A stretch of 64,000 bases of DNA, from assembly GCF_026914185.1 (NCBI RefSeq), contig NC_070559.1, positions 8,911,501 to 8,975,500 on the forward strand. Reading direction: 5' to 3'. The notes beneath the pieces are model-generated. The model did no database searches. It was not told where the DNA came from and worked only from the letters and a program-made list of their open reading frames with translations. The translations under genes and the position numbers were made by a program. This stretch comes from Puccinia triticina. Taxonomy: Eukaryota > Basidiomycota > Pucciniomycetes > Pucciniales > Pucciniaceae. Shown here piece after piece: positions 48,951 through 56,302 of the stretch. The first letter of the stretch is position 1, and each line of letters begins with the position of its first letter.

Positions 48951-49058
48951 TCCACCCACGACTTGCAGTCTGTCCCTAGACTGCTTGTCCAATGCCCGTG
49001 CCTAAAGAAAATCCAAGCCCTAAAAAGGAAAGAGAAAGAAACCAGGCGCGCCCGCGGT

Positions 49059-49159
49059 GCTCACGAGCGTGGCAAGAAGTAGAGTTTTCAAGAATCGCGG
49101 TAGTAGAACCCTCGGAGGTGCACAATTGGGAGGACTTACTTTTACTCCTCTGTGCCTCT
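49059..49159 (-). promoter_or_regulatory. Junction hairpin motif, copy D (after integrase stop)
   Basis: On the minus strand: GAGGCACA, then a loop region with AAAAGTAAGT, then TGTGCACCTCC, and about 80 bases later the box GCCACGCTCGTGAGC. The integrase stop TAA lies inside the hairpin. It is one of four copies in the element. Confidence 0.6.
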
Positions 49160-51004
49160 GCGCGAAAAATACCTCTTCACCTGATCAGCTGAAAACCGGC
49201 GTGCCAAACGCGTCCCATCGAGTTCCTCCAGCACGTAGGAACCGCCGTGAACCTGCTGAACAACCCGAAACGGCCCCGCCCAACGGTTGGCAAACAATTT
49301 GCCCCACTGGGTCTCCAACGCTCGATTGTAAGCCAGAACCATTTTGCCAGGTTGCAAGGGAGTTCGGAGCCGCGCTGCATTCTTCTCTTCCCAGTATCTG
49401 ATCGACTCTTCGTGCATTCTCATCATCTTGCGGTGCGCCAGATCGCGCACTTCTTCACTCCTTTCCAGCTGCCGAGAGCGCGCTGTAAGAAGATCTGCCG
49501 TGTCTTGCACCTCGTCCCAATCGATTCCCAAATAAGATTCCATTTCCAGATCTATAGGAAGCACGGCCCTCTGACCAAAAACCAACTCGTACGGCGAATA
49601 GCCCGTCGAGCGCTTCGTTGAGATCCTATCAGCGAACAGAACCAGTGGAAGATGCCTCCGACAGTGTTTCCCGCTTTCGCCGGCGAGTTTTACCAAGGCC
49701 GCTTTGAGAGGAGCATGGCCGCGCTCCACCATTCTCTGACCCTCAGGATAATAAGGGGTGGATACGCGATGCTGGCCCGGCAATGAGCGCAACATCTCCG
49801 CAAGCTGACCGCCAAATTCCGATCCACCGTCCGTTGAATACGAGCGCGCCAACCCATAGCGCATGGTCCAATGCTCATGGAGAAACGTGGCCACACCCTC
49901 CGAACTGAGAGTGTTGAGAAACTTCGCTTCCACCCACCCGGAAAAATCGTCGCGAGCCACAATCAGATACTGCGCTCCAGCAGCCTTGACGTGTACAACA
50001 TCCATAGCCACCCGTCCAAAAACCGCGCTCTTGCCCGTAGGACCGCGTACTTCCATTGGTCTGCGGAGATCGCGCTTTTGGCAAGCTTCACAACTCTTGC
50101 ACCAGCGCACAACGGATTTCTTCAACGCGGGCCACCAGAACCGCTCCGCAATGCGCCGGTAAGTTTCTGTTTCGCCTCGATGGCCAAGATTTTCGTGCAA
50201 GCTCCGCAGTATTTCATCTTGTTTTTCGACGATAGTGACGACGATCCGCTGGCACGGAGAGCCTCTTTTCATGAGCCTTCCTGCATGCACAAAAAAATCC
50301 ACAGACTTGCGTTTGAGTGCCCGAAAATCTTCCGCGTTCATGTCCTCCGGGATCTTGAGCTCCAACAAATACCGCTCCAACTGCCGCCAGAACCCTTGCT
50401 GATAACCGGAATACCCACCATCGGCCCCCACCAAACAGAATCCTCTCGGCCTGATATGGGGCTCCTCCTCGTCAAACTCGGTATCCGGAACCACATCCCC
50501 TTTTCCCATGGGCCGCCGCGACAACCCGTCCGGCATCGTGAAAGACTTCCCAGGCTGATGAACGATTTCAAACGAGAACAATTGAATGAAAGCCACCCAA
50601 CGCGTCATAGGAGCATTGGGCAAGCTTGGCGCGTTGATCATCTCAATCAGAGAGTGCGCATCAACCTGTAATTCAAAGAACTGACCCCACAGCACCGTTT
50701 GCAACTTCTTAAGGATTCGAGCAACACCACACAATTCAAGTTTTGGCTGTGAGTAGCGGGATTCGACGTCTGTGAAAAGGAGGGATTCATACAGCGCGGG
50801 ACGGTCTAGACCATTAGCATCCTCCTGCGTAAGAACCGCCCCAGCCGCATGAAAGCTAGAGTCCACTGCCAATTTGATTTTGCCTGCCTCCGGTCCATAG
50901 GTGATCTTGACGAGAACTATGTCTTTCCCTACAATTGTTTTGAGCTTCTCAAAGGCTGCGTCGCACTCCGCTGTCCAAATCCACTCGGCGTCTTTGCGTG
51001 TCAA
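49142..51004 (-). CDS. RNase H and integrase part of gypsy pol
   Basis: 620-codon frame that is in phase with the upstream RT frame but separated from it by one TGA (51008-51010). The N-terminal RNase H has KLAVDSSFHAAGAVLTQE, LELCGVARIL and FELQVDAHSLIEM. Then comes the integrase zinc domain HENLGH..CKSCEAC, and the catalytic core with D in VAMDVVHVKA, D in YSTDGGSEFGG and E in GQRMVERGHAPLK. It ends in a basic SH3-like tail (GPFRVVQQVHGGSYVLEELD..RLARRFSADQVKRYF). There is no chromodomain. RNase H trims the RNA template and integrase inserts the cDNA. All integrase active-site residues are present. Confidence 0.92.
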   Translation of the reverse strand: MTRKDAEWIWTAECDAAFEKLKTIVGKDIVLVKITYGPEAGKIKLAVDSSFHAAGAVLTQEDANGLDRPALYESLLFTDVESRYSQPKLELCGVARILKKLQTVLWGQFFELQVDAHSLIEMINAPSLPNAPMTRWVAFIQLFSFEIVHQPGKSFTMPDGLSRRPMGKGDVVPDTEFDEEEPHIRPRGFCLVGADGGYSGYQQGFWRQLERYLLELKIPEDMNAEDFRALKRKSVDFFVHAGRLMKRGSPCQRIVVTIVEKQDEILRSLHENLGHRGETETYRRIAERFWWPALKKSVVRWCKSCEACQKRDLRRPMEVRGPTGKSAVFGRVAMDVVHVKAAGAQYLIVARDDFSGWVEAKFLNTLSSEGVATFLHEHWTMRYGLARSYSTDGGSEFGGQLAEMLRSLPGQHRVSTPYYPEGQRMVERGHAPLKAALVKLAGESGKHCRRHLPLVLFADRISTKRSTGYSPYELVFGQRAVLPIDLEMESYLGIDWDEVQDTADLLTARSRQLERSEEVRDLAHRKMMRMHEESIRYWEEKNAARLRTPLQPGKMVLAYNRALETQWGKLFANRWAGPFRVVQQVHGGSYVLEELDGTRLARRFSADQVKRYFSRRGTEE

Positions 51005-51007
51005 TCG

Positions 51008-52951
51008 TCAAAGAGGGAGACAAATTTGCGACAGCGCGGGGATAAAGATCCGCACATAAACCACGACTCCCAAAAACCCACAAATCTCCGATGCGTTGAT
51101 GGGTGTCGGCCAGGAAAGAATTTTATTGATCTTTGTTGGGGCCATCTTCCGTCCTTCTTTGCAAACGACATGTCCAACGATTTCCAGGGCCGGCACACAC
51201 GCCGCCAGCTTTGACGCCGACACCGTAAGTCCGCTTTCCTCAATCCGAAAAAGAACCCGCTCCAATACTGTTGCATATTCCCAAATGAAGCGCCGGATGC
51301 CGGAATGCCAAGCCAGAACTTTGCCACCGTAGTCGGACTCCGGGCCCTTAATGCCCCCATCATCAATAAAAATACCCGCATGATCAGGGATCTCCTCCTG
51401 GAGGATCCACATCATCTGCGCCTGGTACACAGCGACAGAATTAGTGGCCCCTTGAGGCAGACGGGTGAGCTGGAAGCGACCTAGCGGCGTCTCAAATGTG
51501 GTAAGTGGCCGGGAAATGGGGTCCAGGGCGCGCTCGTCGTAGCCTCCCATAATGTCGCCCAAACCGTAGCAAGCCCGGCCCGCGAAAGATTTGACGAACT
51601 CCTCCGTGGCTGGAGGCACTCCCGCGTCTTTAATGGTTACCCGATTCAACGGCTGAAGATCGTGCACGACTCGCAACTTTCCATTGCTTTTGAGTACACA
51701 GAATACCGGGGACGTGTAGCTTGAAGTGGATTGCTCATAGAGTCCGGTGTCGATGCGCTCTCGGATAACTTTGATATATTCATCCAATTTAGCTGCCGGT
51801 ATGGGAATTTTTCTCTTCTGCCAAGGCTCATGCTCCACAACCGGGATGATGTAAGGCATGCCATATGACTCCTTCAACAAGCCGCGCTCCGCCGCAGTAA
51901 AAGCTATCGCCAGATTACGCTCAGCCAAGACATTTTTGATCAAGTTCAGCTCATCGGGCCAAAGCCAGCCATCAGGGCCAAAGTTCACCACTTTGAGCCT
52001 CTCTTCGGTGACACAGCCTTGAGGGACAAAAGGGCCGGCGAGAGTGCGTTGAAGGCCACGATATGGATCGCGCGAAAGAGGAGGACGGCGCAACGGGGGG
52101 TTAAGATCCTGTGGCATAGCTTGATTAACGGGGCGTATCTTCTTCGAAACTGGTTTGTATTTCGTGGCGAACGTCAGAAATCCGCCCTCCGCCCAAGCGT
52201 CCAAAAGCGCCCGCTGCTCTGCAAGCCGAAGACCGTGCTCCATCAAGAACCAGGTGCGATGCTCCGCAAAATCCTCGAATGCGGACTTCTCTGCGAAAGC
52301 AAAACCAACAGAACGTCCTTTGCTCACGAGTGTGGCACGCGGTAGGGTACGACAAATTTGAGGAGCATCACGCCTCGGAGGTGCACTTTGGTTGGAACTT
52401 ACTTTCAGTCCAAAGTTCCTCCACGGTGCCCCAAAAACAACCTCTCCTCCTTCACACCCAACCTTCCACGAAAATAGTTTACCCTCTTTTCGGAGTAGGT
52501 CCGAAAACGTTGCCGGGACGCCTAAAAGGGATGAAGAAACCGGATCCAAATGGTGGCTCACGAGAGTGGCACGTGGTAGGGTTTTCGAAAACAGAGCATC
52601 TTGCCCGGAGGTGCATAATTGGATGGAACTTACTTTTGTTCCCCAATTCCTCCGCGTACAACCCTCATCCTCCACTATGCCCTGAGAACCCGCCGCCCTC
52701 GAGCCCGAAGAAAAACCAGAAAAGGAATGAAAAGAGACAGAATCGGAGAGTGAACCACAACCGGAGAGAGCCGAAATGTTTTTGATGTTTTGAGTGATTT
52801 TCTTGTGTTTTTGTGAATTGTTGTTTTGAGCGTGAGACGAGGAAAGAGAATGAAAAACGGGCTGTTGAATCTCTTGAACGTGAGTTGATCCAGTGGCGCG
52901 AGTACAAGATTCTAGATTAAAACGGCCACTTCCCAGATCAACTTTGCTCAT
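51008..52951 (-). CDS. Gypsy reverse transcriptase with a 5' leader-like extension
   Basis: Overlaps the protease frame by ATGA at 52948-52951. About 250 codons at the start look unlike protein (Ser-rich, with two copies of the junction hairpin). The RT proper begins near EKSAFEDFAEHRTWFLMEHG. It shows YIIPVVEHEPWQKRKIPIP, SPVFCVLKSNGKLRVVHDLQ, LTRLPQGATNSVAVYQAQM, and the catalytic HAGIFIDDGGIKGP (FIDD in place of YLDD). It continues with GHVVCKEGRKMAPTKINKIL. The frame ends at TGA 51008-51010 inside what should be a continuous LPL..RLTRKDAEWIW connection. It copies the genomic RNA into cDNA. The 5' 600 nt may be a leader or an intron rather than coding. Confidence 0.88.
   Translation of the reverse strand: MSKVDLGSGRFNLESCTRATGSTHVQEIQQPVFHSLSSSHAQNNNSQKHKKITQNIKNISALSGCGSLSDSVSFHSFSGFSSGSRAAGSQGIVEDEGCTRRNWGTKVSSIQLCTSGQDALFSKTLPRATLVSHHLDPVSSSLLGVPATFSDLLRKEGKLFSWKVGCEGGEVVFGAPWRNFGLKVSSNQSAPPRRDAPQICRTLPRATLVSKGRSVGFAFAEKSAFEDFAEHRTWFLMEHGLRLAEQRALLDAWAEGGFLTFATKYKPVSKKIRPVNQAMPQDLNPPLRRPPLSRDPYRGLQRTLAGPFVPQGCVTEERLKVVNFGPDGWLWPDELNLIKNVLAERNLAIAFTAAERGLLKESYGMPYIIPVVEHEPWQKRKIPIPAAKLDEYIKVIRERIDTGLYEQSTSSYTSPVFCVLKSNGKLRVVHDLQPLNRVTIKDAGVPPATEEFVKSFAGRACYGLGDIMGGYDERALDPISRPLTTFETPLGRFQLTRLPQGATNSVAVYQAQMMWILQEEIPDHAGIFIDDGGIKGPESDYGGKVLAWHSGIRRFIWEYATVLERVLFRIEESGLTVSASKLAACVPALEIVGHVVCKEGRKMAPTKINKILSWPTPINASEICGFLGVVVYVRIFIPALSQICLPL
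52322..52422 (-). promoter_or_regulatory. Junction hairpin motif, copy C
   Basis: On the minus strand GGAGG-A-ACTTTGG, loop with GAAAGTAAGT, CCAAAGT-GCA-CCTCC, followed by the GCCACACTCGTGAGC box. The ACTTTGG/CCAAAGT stem replaces AATTGG/CCAATT of copy B by paired changes. Confidence 0.6.
52556..52653 (-). promoter_or_regulatory. Junction hairpin motif, copy B
   Basis: On the minus strand GGAGG-AATTGG-GGAAC, loop AAAAGTAA, GTTCC-AT-CCAATT-ATGCA-CCTCC, followed by GCCACTCTCGTGAGC. It lies about 300 nt after the protease/RT overlap. Confidence 0.6.
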
Positions 52952-54024
52952 AAAAAATGACGACCCTCATTCGAGTCGTCGCGAGTCTTCCCCATCTTGG
53001 TCAGAACCGCTTTTCGCCCCTTCCCGGGGAAATCCCGCTCCCACCGTCCAGCATCCGTCGCACAAAGAGAAATCTCGATCTGACGTCCCTCCGAATCCGG
53101 CAAAAGGATCTTCTCGCCACCTCGCCCCGAAAAGGCGAGCGTAGCCTCAAAGTCAATGAGGAAGGGGCGTCCCAGGATCAATGGTCCTTCCGCTCGCGTG
53201 ATCCAGAAATGGCAGGAGCCCACGATCGTACGTCCTATTCTGATCTGGACGTCCTCGGCGACTCCAACCAATTCACAGGACTGATTACCAATGCCGTAAA
53301 CCGCAGAGCTAAAATTAACGCGCGGGCTAATACTGAACTTATTAGCCATCGCCTCCGAGATCAAATTCAACTGAGATCCTGAGTCTACTAAAGGGGAAGC
53401 AGAACTCTCCTCATCACCAATTAGACAGGGAAGAAATCCTAGGGGGCACGAGTACAAGTGCGATCCCCCTCCCGGCCCCTCCGGGTCAGGTCCCTCCGCC
53501 AACAACGTGCCAGTCGCAACCTTCAAATCCTCAGCACCAATCTCCACGCGCCTACGCGACACCCACTTCTTGATGCCTTCTGCCATTGCGGGAGAAATCG
53601 CCAAAAGTTCCGAAACCGTCACGCCGGGCACCGGAAGATCGGAAATTTTCTTCAACATGCCCTCGACCGCGTGAGGGTGATCCTTGGTGATTCCACGCTC
53701 GAACCGAACCTTTGGCCCTGCTGCAGCCGGCTTCGGAGATTGCCCAACTTCTTCAGGCGCCTCTACCGGTGCATCTTCCGGCGTTGAAGCAGGAACGCGC
53801 TCAAACAACTCAGGCTCCGGCTCCATGTCCTCGACGTCCGATCCAGGATGAGGAGCCGCGCCCTTACGAATAGGTCTTCGTGCAGCGGAAGGGGGAACTG
53901 CCGGCGCCTTGTAAGGCTTCGGAGCCTCGTGCTTCTTCCGCGCCGGATCCGCTTGGTAAACTCCAGAATAGGTTTGCGAAGAAACGGCCGGGGGGTACCA
54001 TGGCTCCAAGGAACCACACGTGGC
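52948..54024 (-). CDS. Gypsy aspartic protease frame
   Basis: In the same frame as gag, directly after the TGA at 54025-54027. A Pro/Glu-rich linker of about 200 residues leads to a retropepsin-like domain with the active site SPLVDSGSQLNLIS. Further on are VYGIGNQSCELVG and the helix GPLILGRPFLIDFEA. The protease would cleave the polyprotein in the particle. The frame ends CAT TTT TTA TGA at 52959-52948. The heptamer T TTT TTA just before the stop would move ribosomes by -1 into the RT frame at ATG AGC. Confidence 0.85.
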   Translation of the reverse strand, partial: ATCGSLEPWYPPAVSSQTYSGVYQADPARKKHEAPKPYKAPAVPPSAARRPIRKGAAPHPGSDVEDMEPEPELFERVPASTPEDAPVEAPEEVGQSPKPAAAGPKVRFERGITKDHPHAVEGMLKKISDLPVPGVTVSELLAISPAMAEGIKKWVSRRRVEIGAEDLKVATGTLLAEGPDPEGPGGGSHLYSCPLGFLPCLIGDEESSASPLVDSGSQLNLISEAMANKFSISPRVNFSSAVYGIGNQSCELVGVAEDVQIRIGRTIVGSCHFWITRAEGPLILGRPFLIDFEATLAFSGRGGEKILLPDSEGRQIEISLCATDAGRWERDFPGKGRKAVLTKMGKTRDDSNEGRHFL

Positions 54025-55089
54025 TCAAAACTCCGGTGTTCCCGCGGCTGCTGCTGACTTGGGTACAAAAGATGCTACCACGTGTCTAATGGGTCGCGAG
54101 GAATCAAAAGGGATTAATGCCCCATTGGGCAGGAAAAAATTATTGCCGCGTTGCTCGACAAGGTTCGCCTCCTTATCCTTCACGAGATCCATACAACGAC
54201 CTGTACCGTGACCCTCCCGATGGCAGTAGTAACAAACTAAAGGGCCACGAGACTCTCGCGGCGCACCCGGGGTGGGCGAAGCACCCTTCGCCACGAACTT
54301 CTTCTCTAGCCGTTGCTCGAATGACTGCAACATTTTCGAAATCTCGTCCACCGTAGCAGGCTCCTTCGCAGAGGAAGCAGGCACCTCCTTAGGACGTCGA
54401 TTGTCCTCCATCCTACGCATGATGTCGTTCGATTGCTGGAAAGAAGTTGCGGGAACTGGAGATGTTGATCGCGCATCCTCAAAAGTCAAAGCAGTTTGAC
54501 CCTTCATGACCTCCGCGACCGCGGTCTTCAGGATCTCGAAAGTGGGGAGCTTAAACCGATTGTCCAGAGTGGTGATCATGGTTTTGGCCTTGATGAGATG
54601 GTCCCTAACACGTTCCTGAACGCCAGCCAATAATGAACGGTAGTAAAGAGTCCTCACTTCCTCCACCGAGTCGATATGAGCTTTACGGAGGAGATAAGAT
54701 TGGATCGGCTCCCAGACACGCCGAAAATCCTGATAATCCACCACCGTGGAAACACCTCCCTTCGCGATCCATGACTGAACCAACGCCTCCAAGTCCGGCA
54801 GTGTAAAGCGCGCCGTGTCGACTTGACCCCAGTACGCAAGCATAGACGACTTTAAAGAGGCCCAAACCGGCGGATTGTACCCCTCAAGGGTCTCCAACAC
54901 ATCTTTGACTTCGGCCTTGCGCACGAAGAACCTCACTTGCTGCGCCATGTCGAATTCAGACGCGCCATCCAAATCTGCGGCCAATTGATAGTCCGCCAAG
55001 AAACGCTCGACGTGTGTGCCATCAAAGCCCAACGCCTTGTCCTGAGGCTTGATTTTCACGCGTCTCACGCCAGCTACCTCGTCGGCCAT
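54025..55089 (-). CDS. Gypsy Gag with CCHC zinc knuckle
   Basis: 354 residues from ATG 55089 (MADEVAGVRRVKIK). The capsid-like region contains RFLADYQLAADLDG, QVRFFVRKAEVKDVL and YLLRKAHIDSVEEVRTLYYR. The nucleocapsid knuckle is CYYCHREGHGTGRC at about residues 286-299. Gag forms the particle and binds the RNA. The frame stops at TGA 54025-54027 (TTT TGA GCC) and stays open in the same frame into the protease, so either readthrough makes Gag-Pol or this is a mutated sense codon. Confidence 0.9.
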   Translation of the reverse strand: MADEVAGVRRVKIKPQDKALGFDGTHVERFLADYQLAADLDGASEFDMAQQVRFFVRKAEVKDVLETLEGYNPPVWASLKSSMLAYWGQVDTARFTLPDLEALVQSWIAKGGVSTVVDYQDFRRVWEPIQSYLLRKAHIDSVEEVRTLYYRSLLAGVQERVRDHLIKAKTMITTLDNRFKLPTFEILKTAVAEVMKGQTALTFEDARSTSPVPATSFQQSNDIMRRMEDNRRPKEVPASSAKEPATVDEISKMLQSFEQRLEKKFVAKGASPTPGAPRESRGPLVCYYCHREGHGTGRCMDLVKDKEANLVEQRGNNFFLPNGALIPFDSSRPIRHVVASFVPKSAAAAGTPEF

Positions 55090-55147
55090 CGCAAATGGCT
55101 GGAAAAAAAATTTGGCCTGAAATCGAGAGAGAAGGCGATTCCAAAGG

Positions 55148-55243
55148 GCTCACGATTGTGGCAATGTAATGCTTCGACACGAGTGTAGAGAAACCCTAGG
55201 AGGTGCACAATTGGGAGGACTTACTTCTGTACCCTGTGCCTCC
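55148..55243 (-). promoter_or_regulatory. Junction hairpin motif, copy A (gag leader)
   Basis: On the minus strand GGAGGCACA, loop region with AGAAGTAAGTCC, TGTGCACCTCC, then GCCACAATCGTGAGC. It sits between the primer site and the gag ATG. Confidence 0.6.
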
Positions 55244-55326
55244 GCCGTTGAACCCTAAGAAAAAAAAAAAAAAAGAAAAACCTAAAAAAAAGAAGACCGC
55301 CAAGCGTCTCGAAACCGTGAAAAATC

Positions 55327-55378
55327 GGCGAGACTGTAAATCTTGAGGTCGCTGGTTCGATCCCGGCTCGGGGGACCA
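55327..55378 (-). promoter_or_regulatory. Primer binding site extended over the 3' half of tRNA-Tyr
   Basis: Immediately inside the 5' LTR. The minus strand starts TGGTCCCCCGAGCCGGG two bases after the LTR. The plus strand is a clean 52-nt tRNA 3' half: anticodon stem CGAGA/TCTTG around loop CTGTAAA (anticodon GTA, Tyr), a short variable loop, T arm GCTGG-TTCGATC-CCGGC, and the acceptor strand ending CCA. A normal site is only about 8-18 nt. Confidence 0.85.
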
Positions 55379-55380
55379 AA

Positions 55381-56302
55381 TGTGGAACTCCGTCCGGTGC
55401 AGGCCGGCGGCAGTTAGTGGGAGGGATTGGGAAATTAGTTGAGATTTTAGCCCTCCGAAGTGGGATGGTCGAATGAGCTGTAGAGATCGGAAAGCGGTTG
55501 TTGAAATGTTTTACGACGGCGGTGAGAGCGCGTCGGCGGTTGTGTTGTAAGATGGAGCCAAGCAAACAGTTGGCTGAGAAGGAAGTGATCTTAGAGAGTT
55601 CAAGGAGGTGGGGAGGAATCTGTGAGGAGATCGGAGAACTCAATTTTGGGAAAGAGCGCCGAAGGATCAGGAAGGTTTGAACTGAGTTGATCGGAAGGAT
55701 TGAACTGGGAGACTCCGAAGATATTGTCGCAGCCACAATCTTTGAAAGAATCAGGGATAAGGATCGGTCAAGAATACGACAAGCTATTGATCAGAAAAAT
55801 TTTGATTCCCTCACTTGGATCAGAAAGGTCATGCCCCCCCCCCTCCTTCGCCTAAGTTCTAACAGAACTTAGACTCCAGAGAGGCGCAGCAAGCTGCGGA
55901 CCATCCATCATGCTCCGCGCGCACCCACACCCGACAAAGACAGCACAACTAAAAAAAAAAGTAAAAAAGGAAACAAACCGCTCGCCAAGGAAGAAAAAAA
56001 ACAAAACCAACCCCACACCTTCATGCCCTACCAACGCGCGCAGAATGAAAGGGGAAAATAACAAAACATGATGAAAGTGAAATAGAAAGGGAACAAAGAC
56101 ATAAAAACAGAAACAAAAAGAAAGAAGGAAAAGAAAACCTGAAACATCTTGAGGATGCGCGCCACGCCGCGCCATTGAATCTTGAGGAAGCCTTGAGGGC
56201 CGGAAAATTGAAGTCTTGATGTCTTGAATCCTGACGTCCTCTGGCGCGCGCCATGCGCGGAAAAAAGCTTGATCCTACGTGTGTACCAGATTGTCCACCA
56301 CA
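55381..56302 (-). repeat. 5' LTR of the gypsy element
   Basis: 922 bp, matching 48029-48950. It should contain the minus-strand promoter and transcription start of the element. Confidence 0.95.

Larger units (their letters stand above)
48029..56302 (-). mobile_element. Complete Ty3/gypsy LTR retrotransposon (8,274 bp), recently inserted
   Basis: Two 922-bp LTRs (48029-48950 and 55381-56302) enclose gag, protease, reverse transcriptase/RNase H and integrase in Ty3/gypsy order on the minus strand. The LTRs begin TGTGG and end CCACA. They look nearly identical; the one difference I saw is CGTG versus TGTG near the 48929/56279 end. CCGG (48025-48028 and 56303-56306) is a 4-bp target duplication within the satellite monomer. 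The frame is interrupted at three domain boundaries, described with the individual genes. Confidence 0.95.

Noticed and set aside
48500..48992. Frames inside the LTRs (for example an FLFLLSFCFCFYVF-type product)
   Set aside because: Duplicated exactly in both LTRs and derived from A/T-rich leader DNA; no domain.
55327..55378. A host tRNA-Tyr gene
   Set aside because: Only the 3' half is present, CCA is encoded, and it sits at the primer position two bases from an LTR. It is therefore a primer-derived sequence and not a tRNA gene.
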